From NCBI RefSeq assembly GCF_013911965.1, contig NZ_JACESE010000005.1, positions 186,001 to 250,000 of the forward strand: a stretch of 64,000 nucleotides of DNA. The letters are read 5' to 3'. Within the stretch, counting starts at the first letter, position 1, and each line of letters starts with the position of its first letter. Below, one piece after another: positions 32,794 through 40,814 of this stretch. This DNA is from Phenylobacterium sp. (GTDB lineage Bacteria; Pseudomonadota; Alphaproteobacteria; Caulobacterales; Caulobacteraceae). A program made the position numbers and the translations under genes. A model generated the notes under the pieces. The model did no database searches, was not told the origin of the DNA, and was given only the letters and a program-made list of their open reading frames with translations.

Positions 32794-33962
32794 CAGGCGG
32801 TCTCCAACAGTGAGCCGACCGCGCGGGCCAGCCGGTCGATCTCGGCGTCGGGGTGGCCTGCGGTGAAGGCGAGCCTCAGGCGGGCCGTCCCGGCCGGGAC
32901 CGTCGGCGGACGGATGGCGACGGCCAGGAAGCCCTGGTCCTCCAGGGCCTGCATGGCGCGCAGCGTCCGGTCGGCCTCGCCCAGCAGGATCGGCACGATG
33001 GGGCTCTGCGCCTCCGGCAGGCCGAGGGCGCGGGTGAAGCGGCGCGCCTTGGCCAGCGGCGCGGCGGTGAGGGCCGCGTCGGCGCGGACGATGTCCAGCG
33101 CCGCCAGGGCGGCCGCGGCGCTCGCCGGGGGCAGGCCCGTCGAATAGACGAAGGTCCGGGCCCGGGTGCGCAGCAGGTCGATGACCGGGGCGCTCGCACA
33201 GACATAGGCGCCGTAGCCCCCCAGCGCCTTGGACAGCGTCCCCATGGCGAGGTCGACCTTGGCGTCCGGAAAGAGGGCGGCGGTCCCCCGCCCCTGCCCC
33301 ACCACGCCCAGGCCGTGGGCGTCGTCGACCAGCAGCCAGGCGTCGTGGGCGCGGGCCAGGTCGCTGATCGCATCCAGCGGCGCCACGTCGCCGTCCATGG
33401 AGAAGACCCCGTCGGTGGCGATCAGCACGTGACGCGCCGAGCCCCGCGCCTCCGCCAGCCGCGCGGCGAGATCGGCCACGTCGTTGTGCGCGAACCGCAC
33501 GATCCGCGCGCCGGAGAGCTGGGCGCCCGCCCAGATGCAGGCATGGGCCAGTTCGTCGACGAGGACCACGTCGGTCGCGCCGACGACGGTCGGGATGATC
33601 CCGGCGTTGGCCAGATAACCGGAACCGAAGACGCAGGCGGCCTCCGCGCCCTTGAACGCCGCCAGGGCCGCCTCGAGCTGCGACAGCAGGGGATGATCGC
33701 CGGTCACCAGGCGCGAGGCGCCCGCGCCGGCCCCGAAGCTGCGCGCCGCTTCGGCCGCCGCGGCCGTGACCTGCGGATGGTGCGACAGGTTCAGGTAGTC
33801 GTTGCAGGAAAAGGAGAGCAGCCGCCGGCCGGCGCGCTCGACCCAGATCCCGTCCAGCCGTCGCGTCGGCTCGAGCCTGCGCCGCAGGTGGGCGGCGTCC
33901 AGTTCGGCGAGCTTGGCGGCGGCGAAGGCGGAGAGGCTGTCGGTCACGGCCGCGGTATGCAC
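32793..33962 (-). CDS. bioF: 8-amino-7-oxononanoate synthase
   Basis: A 389-aa PLP enzyme of the alpha-oxoamine synthase family that condenses pimeloyl thioester with L-alanine. The PLP lysine is in GTLSKALGGYGA; SFSCNDYLNLSHHP, GAGASRLVTGDHPLL, FGSGYLANAGII and LLVDDAHGLGVVG are conserved. ATG 33962 gives the longest form; a GTG five codons later is an alternative, and neither has a clear ribosome binding site. It is divergent from bioA with a 47-bp spacer. Confidence 0.95.
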   Translation of the reverse strand: MHTAAVTDSLSAFAAAKLAELDAAHLRRRLEPTRRLDGIWVERAGRRLLSFSCNDYLNLSHHPQVTAAAAEAARSFGAGAGASRLVTGDHPLLSQLEAALAAFKGAEAACVFGSGYLANAGIIPTVVGATDVVLVDELAHACIWAGAQLSGARIVRFAHNDVADLAARLAEARGSARHVLIATDGVFSMDGDVAPLDAISDLARAHDAWLLVDDAHGLGVVGQGRGTAALFPDAKVDLAMGTLSKALGGYGAYVCASAPVIDLLRTRARTFVYSTGLPPASAAAALAALDIVRADAALTAAPLAKARRFTRALGLPEAQSPIVPILLGEADRTLRAMQALEDQGFLAVAIRPPTVPAGTARLRLAFTAGHPDAEIDRLARAVGSLLETA

Positions 33963-33977
33963 GAGGCCAGGGCCGCG

Positions 33978-34008
33978 TTAAAGCCGCCTTCCGGCGAAGG
34001 AGGCTTAA
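33978..34008 (+). promoter_or_regulatory. Hairpin over the bioA ribosome binding site, in the bioF/bioA spacer
   Basis: TTAAAGCCGCCTTC and GAAGGAGGCTTAA form an inverted repeat around a CGGC loop with one mismatch and one bulged A. The right arm contains the bioA Shine-Dalgarno GAAGGAGG, one base before the ATG region. It fills most of the only spacer between the divergent biotin genes, so it could be an operator or an mRNA hairpin. Confidence 0.55.
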
Positions 34009-34009
34009 G

Positions 34010-35266
34010 ATGAGCGACTGGTTCGACCAGGGCGCGCCGCACGTCTGGCGGCCCTATTGCCAGATGAAGACCGCGCCGGCGCCGCTGCGGGTGGCCCGCA
34101 CAAGCGGCGCCCGCATCGTCCTGGAGGACGGCCGCGAGCTGGTGGACGGCATCGCCAGCTGGTGGACCGCCTGCCACGGCTACAATCACCCCCACATCGC
34201 CCAGGCGATCACCGACCAGCTCGCCAGGGCGCCGCACGTCATGTTCGGCGGTCTGGCGCACGAGCCGGCCTACCGGCTGGCGGCGCGGCTGTCGGCCCTG
34301 CTGCCCGGCGACCTCGACCACGCCTTCTTCGCCGAGAGCGGCTCGGTCTCGGTGGAGATCGCCATGAAGATGGCGATCCAGTTCCACATCAATGAGGGCC
34401 GGAGCGGCCGCTCGAAGTTCGTCAGCTTCCTCGGCGGCTATCATGGCGACACGCTCGCCACGATGACCATCTGCGATCCGGAGGAGGGCATGCACAGCCT
34501 CTTCTCCGGCGTCATGCCGGCCCAGCACGTGGTCCCCCTGCCCCGCGACGCCGCCAGCGAGGCGGCGCTCGACGCTCTGCTGGCGGAGAAGGGGCAGGAG
34601 ATCGCCGCCCTCATCGTCGAACCGCGCATCCAGGGCGCCGGCGGCATGCTGGTGCATGACGACGCGGTGCTGCGCACCCTGCGCCGGCTGGCCGACAGGC
34701 ACGGCGTCCTGCTGATCTTCGACGAGATCTTCACCGGCTTCGGCCGCACCGGCGACCTCTTCGTCTGCGAAGGCGCAGGCGTGATCCCCGACATCGTCAC
34801 CCTCTCCAAGGCCCTGACCGGCGGAACACTGCCCCTGTCGGCGGCGGTCGCCCGTCGCCGCGTGTTCGACGCCTTCTGGTCGGACGATCCGTCGGCGGCC
34901 CTGATGCACGGTCCGACCTACATGGCCAATCCGCTCGCCTGTGCGGCGGCCAACGCATCGCTCGACCTCTTCGAGACCGGCGCCTGGAAGGCCGACGTCG
35001 CCCGGATCAACGCCGGCCTGGCCGAGGGCCTCGAGCCCTGCCGCCAGGCCGCCGGCGTGGTCGACGTCCGCACGCTCGGGGCCATCGGCGTGGTGGAGTT
35101 CGAGACCGCCGTCGACGCCGGCGCCCTGTCTCGACGCTTCGCCGAGCTGGGCTGCTGGATCCGTCCCATGGGCAAGGTGGTCTATCTGACGCCGCCCTTC
35201 GTCATCTCCGAGGCGGAGCTCGCGCGCTTGACGGGTGTCATTCGCCAGGTCCTGGGCGTGGGATAG
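34010..35266 (+). CDS. bioA: Adenosylmethionine-8-amino-7-oxononanoate aminotransferase
   Basis: A 418-aa class III PLP aminotransferase that converts 8-amino-7-oxononanoate to 7,8-diaminopelargonate with S-adenosylmethionine as amino donor. The N-terminus HVWRPYCQMK, ASWWTACHGYNHPHI, the PLP contact region FAESGSVSVEIAMKMA and FLGGYHGDT, IFDEIFTGFGRTG, and the Schiff-base lysine in TLSKALTGGTLPL fit BioA rather than other class III enzymes. With bioD and bioF it covers three of the late biotin steps; bioB is not in the window. Confidence 0.95.
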   Translation: MSDWFDQGAPHVWRPYCQMKTAPAPLRVARTSGARIVLEDGRELVDGIASWWTACHGYNHPHIAQAITDQLARAPHVMFGGLAHEPAYRLAARLSALLPGDLDHAFFAESGSVSVEIAMKMAIQFHINEGRSGRSKFVSFLGGYHGDTLATMTICDPEEGMHSLFSGVMPAQHVVPLPRDAASEAALDALLAEKGQEIAALIVEPRIQGAGGMLVHDDAVLRTLRRLADRHGVLLIFDEIFTGFGRTGDLFVCEGAGVIPDIVTLSKALTGGTLPLSAAVARRRVFDAFWSDDPSAALMHGPTYMANPLACAAANASLDLFETGAWKADVARINAGLAEGLEPCRQAAGVVDVRTLGAIGVVEFETAVDAGALSRRFAELGCWIRPMGKVVYLTPPFVISEAELARLTGVIRQVLGVG

Positions 35267-35275
35267 GCAGGCGGC

Positions 35276-35683
35276 ATGGACAAGCAGGCCATCCTCGACA
35301 GCCTCGACCTGGTGGCGGAACGCAGCCCCGACCCGGCGCCCCAGGTCTATGCCCGACTGTTCGCCCGCCATCCGGAGATGGAGGCCCTGTTCGTCCGCGA
35401 CGTCACCGGCGACGTCCGCGGCCAGATGCTGGCCCAGGCGGTCGAGGTGCTGCTGGACTATCTCGGCCCCCGCGCCTTTGCGGTGAACCTGCTGCGCACC
35501 GAGGTCCACAACCACGACAATATGGGCGTGCCGGGCGAGACCTTTCCGGCCTTCTACCGCGCCATGGCCGAGGCCTTCGAGGCGATCGGCGGGCGCGACT
35601 GGACGCCCGCCATGACCGCGGCATGGCAAGAGGTCGCGGAGGCCTTCGGCGAGATCATCGCCGCCGAGGCCCGCACCGTCTGA
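35276..35683 (+). CDS. Single-domain globin
   Basis: A 135-aa globin-fold heme protein. The proximal ligand is likely His80 in VHNHDNMGVPGETF, matching the His-x3-Gly-Val pattern of bacterial haemoglobins; FVRDVTGDVRGQML and FYRAMAEAFEAIGGRDWTPAMTAAWQEV fit helices of the fold. It lacks a reductase domain. It lies 9 bp after bioA and may be co-transcribed. Roles in oxygen or NO handling are typical of the family; none is proved here. Confidence 0.85.
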   Translation: MDKQAILDSLDLVAERSPDPAPQVYARLFARHPEMEALFVRDVTGDVRGQMLAQAVEVLLDYLGPRAFAVNLLRTEVHNHDNMGVPGETFPAFYRAMAEAFEAIGGRDWTPAMTAAWQEVAEAFGEIIAAEARTV

Positions 35684-35687
35684 CGCC

Positions 35688-36626
35688 TCAGGCGAGCGCC
35701 GCCTTCAGCTTCTGCGCCGTCTCCTTCACCGCCTCGCCGATGGCCGGGGAGATGTCGGGCATGATGAAGAAGTCGTGGACCAGGGCGCCGTATTCCACGT
35801 GCTCGGCCTGCACGCCGGCGCGACGCAGAAGCTCGGCATAGTCGCGTCCCTCGTCCTTCAGCGGATCGAACCCGGCGGTGACGACGAGCGCCGGCGGCGT
35901 GCGGGCGCAGTCGGCGGCGCCGAGGAAGGCGCGATGGGCCTGGGCGTGGCCCTTGGCCGCCAGGCACTTGTCGAACCAGGCGATGGCCGCCTTGGTCAGG
36001 ATGGGTCCGTCGAGCGCCTGACGCGAGGCGGTGTCCTGCTCGGGCCAGATGCCCGGATAAAGCAGAAGCTGGAAGGCGAGCTTGCGCTCGGGATCGTCGC
36101 GCAGGTCGATGGCCACCGAGGCGGCCAGATTGCCGCCCGCCGAGTCGCCGCCGACGGCGATCCTGGCCTTGTCGAAGCCCAGTTCGTCGGCATGGTCGAA
36201 GGCCCACCTGGTGGCCGCCAGGGCGTCGTCGTGGCCGGCCGGGAAGGGGTTTTCCGGGGCCAGGCGATAGTCGACCGCCAGGACGCGGATCCCCGCCAGG
36301 GCCGCCAGACGCCGGCAATGGCCGTCATGGCTTTCCAGGTCGCCGATCACGAAGCCGCCGCCATGGAAATAGACGAGGCCCGGCGTCTTCGGCGGCGCGC
36401 CGGCCGGGGTGTAGAGCCGCGCCGGGATGTCGCCCTCGCCGCCCTTCACCCACAGGTCCATGGCGGTGACGTCCTGAGGGGACTTCTGGTCGGCGGCCTT
36501 GCGCTGCATGCGGTAGCCGACCCGGACCATGTCCGGCGGCAGGGCGTCCAGCGGCGGGGCGGCGGGCTGGCCCTCGGCGGCCTTGGCCTGGGCGTCCAGC
36601 ATCGCCTTGATCTGGGGGTCCATCAT
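35688..36626 (-). CDS. Alpha/beta hydrolase, hormone-sensitive-lipase (GDSAG) family esterase
   Basis: A 312-aa cytosolic esterase. The oxyanion-hole motif is YFHGGGFVIGDLESHD, the nucleophile Ser is in GGDSAGGNLA, the acid Asp is in FDPLKDEGRDY and the His in LVHDFFIM. The N-terminal cap helices begin MMDPQIKAMLDAQAKAA. ATG 36626 follows GAGGA; the next codon is also ATG. Substrates are likely short-chain acyl esters. It converges on the globin gene and follows the aldehyde dehydrogenase gene behind a terminator. Confidence 0.9.
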   Translation of the reverse strand: MMDPQIKAMLDAQAKAAEGQPAAPPLDALPPDMVRVGYRMQRKAADQKSPQDVTAMDLWVKGGEGDIPARLYTPAGAPPKTPGLVYFHGGGFVIGDLESHDGHCRRLAALAGIRVLAVDYRLAPENPFPAGHDDALAATRWAFDHADELGFDKARIAVGGDSAGGNLAASVAIDLRDDPERKLAFQLLLYPGIWPEQDTASRQALDGPILTKAAIAWFDKCLAAKGHAQAHRAFLGAADCARTPPALVVTAGFDPLKDEGRDYAELLRRAGVQAEHVEYGALVHDFFIMPDISPAIGEAVKETAQKLKAALA

Positions 36627-36686
36627 GGGCGTCGTCCTCGAAGAATGAAGTCCTGCGCCGGCCTCTCGCGCGGGCCGGTCGCGAAA

Positions 36687-36713
36687 GCGGCCCCCGGAGC
36701 TTCCGGGGGCCGC
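36687..36713 (-). terminator. GC-rich hairpin, probable terminator
   Basis: GCGGCCCCC-GGAGCTTCC-GGGGGCCGC is a perfect 9-bp stem, 23 bp after the aldehyde dehydrogenase stop. The T-rich tail is weak (CTTTCG), so termination may be partial. Confidence 0.5.
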
Positions 36714-36735
36714 GAAGGTTTCGGAGCGGTCTGAC

Positions 36736-38169
36736 CTATTCGGCGGCCTTGGGCGCCCAGCCCATGATCGCCTTGACCTCCAGGAATTCGTGGAAGGCGA
36801 AGTCGCCCCACTCACGCCCGTTGCCGCTCATCTTGTAGCCGCCGAAGGGGGCGGTCATGTCCGAGGCGCCGTTGATCGACACCTGGCCGGCGCGCAGGCG
36901 CGTGGCGATCTCGCGGGCCTTGGCGAGGTCGGCGCCGTTCACATAGGCCGCCAGGCCGTACTCGGTGTCGTTGCCGATGCGCACGGCGTCGTCGACGCTC
37001 TCATAACCCATGATCGACAGCACCGGGCCGAAGATCTCTTCCTGGGCGATGGTCATGTCCGGCTTCACATTGGCGAAGACGGTCGGCTTGACGAAATAGC
37101 CCTTGTCCAGGCCCTCGGGGCGGCCGGGGCCGCCGGCGACCAGGGTCGCGCCCTCGTCGATTCCCTTCTGGATCAGGCCCTGGATCTTTTCGAACTGGGT
37201 CTGGGAGACCACCGGGCCCAGCATGGCGTTGCCGGTGGGGTCGCCGACCGTGATCTGCTCGGCCGTCTCCTTGGCCACGGCGATCGCCTCGTCCATCCGC
37301 TTGGAGGGGACGAGCATGCGGGTCGGCGCGTTGCAGGACTGGCCGGAGTTGTTCATCACATGGCGGACGCCGGCGGCGACGCTCTTCGTGAAGACGTCGT
37401 CGTCCAGGACGATGTTCGGGCTCTTGCCGCCCAGCTCCTGGTGGACGCGCTTGACCGTCGGGGCGGCGTTCTTGGCCACTTCGATGCCGGCGCGGGTCGA
37501 GCCGGTGAAGGACACCATGTCCACGTCCGGATGGCTGGAGAGCGGCACGCCCACGCCTAGGCCGTCGCCGTGGACCATGTTGAACACGCCCGCCGGCACG
37601 CCGGCCTCATGCATGATCTCGGCGAAGATCTGGCCGCTGAAGGGGGCCACTTCGGAAGGCTTCAGCACCATGGTGCAGCCGGTGGCCAGCGCCGGGGCGA
37701 CCTTGCACATGATCTGGTTGAGCGGCCAGTTCCAGGGCGTGATGAAGCTGCACACCCCGATCGGCTCCTTGCGGATCATGGTGGCGCCGCGGTCTTCCTC
37801 GAACTTGAAGTCCTTGAGGATGTTGATGGCCGTGGCCAGGTGACCCATGCCGGCCGGGACCTGGGCGCGCTGGGCCAGGCTGGCGGGGGCGCCCATCTCC
37901 TCGGTGACGGCGGTGGCCAGGTCGCCGAAGCGCTTCTGGTACTCGGCCAGCACGCGCTGCATGACGTCCAGCCGCTCCTCGCGGCTCGTCTGGGACCAGG
38001 TCTCGAAGGCCTTCCGCGCGGCCTTCACCGCCTTGTCCACGTCGGCCGCGCCGCCGAGCGCGATCTTGCCGGCCACGCCTTCGGTGGCGGGGTTGATGAC
38101 GTCCAGGGTCTTCAGCTCGACGGGCTCGACCCATTGGCCGTCGATGTAGAACTTCAGGTACTCGCGCAT
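36736..38169 (-). CDS. NAD(P)+-dependent aldehyde dehydrogenase
   Basis: A 477-aa member of the aldehyde dehydrogenase superfamily. TPWNWPLNQIMCKVAPALA and VLKPSEVAP belong to the cofactor domain, FTGSTRAG is the Rossmann turn, the catalytic Glu is in HQELGGKSPNIV and the nucleophile Cys in NNSGQSCNAPTRM. C-terminal EEIFGPVLSIMGY and PFGGYKMSGNGREWG are conserved. It oxidises an aldehyde to its carboxylic acid; the substrate is not evident. It stands alone, with a dyad and possible -10 box upstream. Confidence 0.92.
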   Translation of the reverse strand: MREYLKFYIDGQWVEPVELKTLDVINPATEGVAGKIALGGAADVDKAVKAARKAFETWSQTSREERLDVMQRVLAEYQKRFGDLATAVTEEMGAPASLAQRAQVPAGMGHLATAINILKDFKFEEDRGATMIRKEPIGVCSFITPWNWPLNQIMCKVAPALATGCTMVLKPSEVAPFSGQIFAEIMHEAGVPAGVFNMVHGDGLGVGVPLSSHPDVDMVSFTGSTRAGIEVAKNAAPTVKRVHQELGGKSPNIVLDDDVFTKSVAAGVRHVMNNSGQSCNAPTRMLVPSKRMDEAIAVAKETAEQITVGDPTGNAMLGPVVSQTQFEKIQGLIQKGIDEGATLVAGGPGRPEGLDKGYFVKPTVFANVKPDMTIAQEEIFGPVLSIMGYESVDDAVRIGNDTEYGLAAYVNGADLAKAREIATRLRAGQVSINGASDMTAPFGGYKMSGNGREWGDFAFHEFLEVKAIMGWAPKAAE

Positions 38170-38236
38170 GCCGTCCTCCTGGACCCTAACGTTTCTTGGC
38201 GCCGGGCCCGACCGGCCCGCACGGTTTCAAACAGGC

Positions 38237-38257
38237 ATTTTAGTGATCGGCGTTCAC
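38237..38257 (-). promoter_or_regulatory. Possible -10 box and adjoining dyad upstream of the aldehyde dehydrogenase gene
   Basis: The minus strand has TAAAAT (38242-38237) directly next to GTGAACGCCGATCAC (38257-38243), an imperfect 6-bp dyad (5 of 6 pairs). It sits 68 bp before the start codon in the 277-bp spacer; nothing else is seen there apart from GC-rich sequence. Confidence 0.35.
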
Positions 38258-38446
38258 CTTGGAAGCGTCAATCCGGCGGGAACATCGATCCGGCGGCGGC
38301 GCCTGGCGCCGGCCCCACGGGCGTCAAGTTGAGGCGCCGCAGGATTTGCTGCAACCGCCCTTGCGCGCTTTCTGGCCTCCCTTGCGCCTTGCCCGCAGCC
38401 CCGTGCGCCGGTAAAGCCCGTGACAGTTCCTTTGCGGGAGAGACCC

Positions 38447-38527
38447 ATGGTCGCCATTCTCACCATCCTGGCCTTCCTCGTCGTGATCGGCGCGCTGAAC
38501 GCCTACGAGTTCGGCCGGATCGACTGA
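38447..38527 (+). CDS. 26-aa single-pass membrane protein
   Basis: A tiny open frame of 26 codons. The protein is nearly all one membrane helix (MVAILTILAFLVVIGALNA) followed by YEFGRID, with an acidic/basic end on one side. GGGAGAG lies a few bases before the ATG. It sits alone in front of the SDR-folB genes, 30 bp before the SDR start. Hydrophobicity, ribosome binding site and position support it as real; its function is unknown. Confidence 0.6.
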   Translation: MVAILTILAFLVVIGALNAYEFGRID

Positions 38528-38557
38528 TCGGCATGAGCCGCTCCGGAGACGCGGGCC

Positions 38558-39292
38558 TTGGCTGAGCCCGAACGGGGCGCGGCCCTGGTGACCGGGGCGA
38601 GCCGGCGGATCGGCCGGGTGCTGGCGCTGACCTGCGCCGACGCCGGCTACGACGTCGCCATCCACTGCCGGACCATCGACGACGACGCGGAATCCGCCGC
38701 TGCGGAGATTCGCGCCCGCGGGCGGAAGGCCGCCCTGTTCACCGCCGATCTGCGCAAGGAGGCCGAGACGGCCCCTCTGGTCGGCAGCGTCGAGGGCGAG
38801 CTCGGTCCGGTGAGCCTGCTGGTCAATTCCGCCTCGGTGTTCGAGGAAGACGCCTTCGCCTCGATGAACCGTCATTCCTGGGACCTGCACATGGAGACCA
38901 ATCTCCGCGGGCCCCTGGTCCTGGCCCAGGCCTTCGCCCGCCGGGTCACGGCCGAACGTCGCGGCCTGATCGTCAACATCCTGGACCAGAGGGTCTGGCG
39001 CACGCGCCCGGACTTCTTCTCCTATTCGCTCTCCAAGGCCGCGCTGTGGGAAGCCACGAAGATGATGGCCCAGGCGCTGGCCCCCCGCATCCGGGTCAAC
39101 GGCGTCGGCCCCGGGCCGGTCCTGCCGTCGATCCATCAGCAGGGGAACGATTTCGAGGACGAGGCCGCTTCCACCCTGCTTCGCCAGGCGGTCGATCCCG
39201 CCGAGATCGGCCAGGCCCTGCGCTATCTGATTGACGCTCCGTCAGTGACCGGCCAGATGATCGCCGTCGATTCCGGCCAGCACCTGACCTGA
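38558..39292 (+). CDS. SDR family oxidoreductase, FolM/pteridine reductase-like
   Basis: A 244-aa short-chain dehydrogenase. The cofactor loop is TGASRRIGRVLA; the Arg-Arg favours NADPH and matches pteridine reductases. NSASVFEED replaces the usual NNAG, and the catalytic Tyr and Lys are in YSLSKAALW. GVGPGPVLPS and SVTGQMIAVDSGQHL are typical of SDR C-termini. Its partner folB lies 19 bp downstream, so reduction of dihydromonapterin or dihydrofolate is a reasonable guess. The start is TTG 38558. Confidence 0.85.
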   Translation: MAEPERGAALVTGASRRIGRVLALTCADAGYDVAIHCRTIDDDAESAAAEIRARGRKAALFTADLRKEAETAPLVGSVEGELGPVSLLVNSASVFEEDAFASMNRHSWDLHMETNLRGPLVLAQAFARRVTAERRGLIVNILDQRVWRTRPDFFSYSLSKAALWEATKMMAQALAPRIRVNGVGPGPVLPSIHQQGNDFEDEAASTLLRQAVDPAEIGQALRYLIDAPSVTGQMIAVDSGQHLT

Positions 39293-39311
39293 CCGCCCCT
39301 GGAGGCCGCCC

Positions 39312-39722
39312 TTGGCCCTGTCGCCCGTCACCGAATCCGACCTGCCGCCCCAGACCCTCGGCGCGCGCGTGGTGGCCACCAAGGTCTTCGTCACGGGCCT
39401 GAAGGTGGACGCCCATATCGGCGTCTACGCCCATGAGCGCGGCCGCACCCAGCCCCTGGTCATCGACGTGGAGCTGGACGCCGCCACCGCCGGCGCCGAG
39501 CACCTGTCCGACACGGTGAATTACGAGCTGGTGGCCGAGGCCGCCCGCCAGCTCGCCGGCGCGGGCCATATCGGCCTGGTCGAAACCTTCGCCGAACGGC
39601 TGGCCCTGGCCTGCCTGGAAGATCCCAAGGTCAGCCGCGCCCGCGTGCGGGTCGACAAGCCCCAGGCGCTCGCCCCCCACGCCGAGAGCGCCGGGGTGGA
39701 GATCGTCCTCGTCAGGGCCTGA
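39312..39722 (+). CDS. folB: Dihydroneopterin aldolase
   Basis: A 136-aa enzyme of folate synthesis that splits 7,8-dihydroneopterin into 6-hydroxymethyl-dihydropterin and glycolaldehyde. VDAHIGVYAHERGRTQPLVIDVEL, DTVNYELVAEAARQL, the Glu of LVETFAERLA and the Lys of VRVDKPQAL are the conserved parts. An N-terminal extension of about 20 residues precedes the fold. TTG 39312 follows GGAGG at proper spacing. Between the SDR gene and a small membrane protein gene in one operon. Confidence 0.93.
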   Translation: MALSPVTESDLPPQTLGARVVATKVFVTGLKVDAHIGVYAHERGRTQPLVIDVELDAATAGAEHLSDTVNYELVAEAARQLAGAGHIGLVETFAERLALACLEDPKVSRARVRVDKPQALAPHAESAGVEIVLVRA

Positions 39723-39726
39723 GCCG

Positions 39727-40221
39727 ATGCGCGTCGTCCACCGGGCGCGGATCTCGCCGCTGCTGCCGGAGACGCAGTGGACGCTGGAGGGCGAGAATCT
39801 GGTCGAACGGCGCGGCGGCCGGGAGCGTCGCTTCCAGATGTCGCGGCTGCGGCGGATGAGCATCGCCGAGGGCCTCGCCCGGCTGGACTTCCCCCGCGCG
39901 CGCCTGCGAATCCCGGCGCGCAGCTTCGCCTCCGGCGTGACCATCGAGGATCACGGCGCGAGCTTCCGCGCCCTGACGGAGGCCCTGGCCGCCGAGGCCG
40001 CCGCCCGCGCGCCGAGCGTGCGCCTGGGCCCGTCCCAGCCGTCGGGCGCCGAGCTGGTCGTCTGGACGATCGGGCTCTTCGGCCTGGGCGCGCTGGCCAT
40101 GCTCGCCTGGAGCCTGCTGGCCGGCGCCTGGGCGCTCGGCCTGGCCCTGGCCGCCCGGCTCGCCTTCGTGGCCATATTGGCGCTCGCCGTCCTGCCCTGG
40201 CTGGCCCGCCGAGGCGAATAA
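39727..40221 (+). CDS. Hypothetical protein with C-terminal membrane segments
   Basis: A 164-aa protein, unrecognised. The N-terminal 105 residues are soluble and Arg-rich (TQWTLEGENLVERRGGRERR, MSRLRRMSIAEGLARLDFPR); the C-terminus has two adjacent hydrophobic segments (ELVVWTIGLFGLGALAMLAW, GLALAARLAFVAILALAVLPW) and ends in a short basic tail. It begins 4 bp after folB, so it is probably in the same operon. The N-terminal part reads like a small beta-strand domain on the cytosolic side. No function can be assigned. Confidence 0.7.
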   Translation: MRVVHRARISPLLPETQWTLEGENLVERRGGRERRFQMSRLRRMSIAEGLARLDFPRARLRIPARSFASGVTIEDHGASFRALTEALAAEAAARAPSVRLGPSQPSGAELVVWTIGLFGLGALAMLAWSLLAGAWALGLALAARLAFVAILALAVLPWLARRGE

Positions 40222-40292
40222 CGCCGAATTAAGGTGGCGCCGAGGCCGCGGCGCCCCAACATCCCGGTCAGGGATTTCAAGGAGCCCATCAC

Positions 40293-40691
40293 ATGAGCGA
40301 CGTTTCGACCCCGACCGCGACCTCCGAGGACCGCACCCTGCCGGCGGTCGTGTACGGCCTTTACCTGCTGGGCCTCGCCAACGGCCTGACCATCCTGATC
40401 GGCCTGGTGCTGTCCTATGCCAGCCGCGGATCGGCCGGGCCGGTGATGGCCACGCACCACACCTTCCTGATCCGCACCTTCTGGCTGTCCATCGGCTGGT
40501 TCATCATCGGCGGCCTGCTGCTGCTGTTCGGCATCCCGCTGTCCCTGGTGCTGGTCGGCATCCCCGCCGTCCTGCTGGGCGTCTTCATCATGGGGGCGGT
40601 CGGCATCTGGTTCGTGATCCGCTGTGTGATGGGCGTCATCTACCTGGCCCGGGGCGAGCCCTATCCGCGGCCCTACAACTGGCTGATTTAG
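40293..40691 (+). CDS. DUF4870-family membrane protein
   Basis: A 132-aa inner-membrane protein with three to four hydrophobic segments (VVYGLYLLGLANGLTILIGLVLSY region, HHTFLIRTFWLSIGWFIIGG, GVFIMGAVGIWFVIRCVMG) and the closing RGEPYPRPYNWLI, which fits DUF4870/YccF-like small membrane proteins. The N-terminal 16 residues are polar. GGAG lies before the ATG at 40293. The function is unknown. Confidence 0.8.
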   Translation: MSDVSTPTATSEDRTLPAVVYGLYLLGLANGLTILIGLVLSYASRGSAGPVMATHHTFLIRTFWLSIGWFIIGGLLLLFGIPLSLVLVGIPAVLLGVFIMGAVGIWFVIRCVMGVIYLARGEPYPRPYNWLI

Positions 40692-40814
40692 GGGCGCCGG
40701 CGCCCAGGTCGGCGGCGCCCGCGCCGCCGACCTTCCCCCCGGGGTTGCACGGGCTTCTAGGCGCACCGCCCGCCCTTAAGCTTGGCCGTGACTGCGAACG
40801 GTCGGGGGGATCGC

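Noticed and set aside
33944-35629. A 561-codon minus-strand open frame across bioA and the globin gene
   Set aside because: Antisense shadow of bioA, which carries all PLP enzyme motifs.
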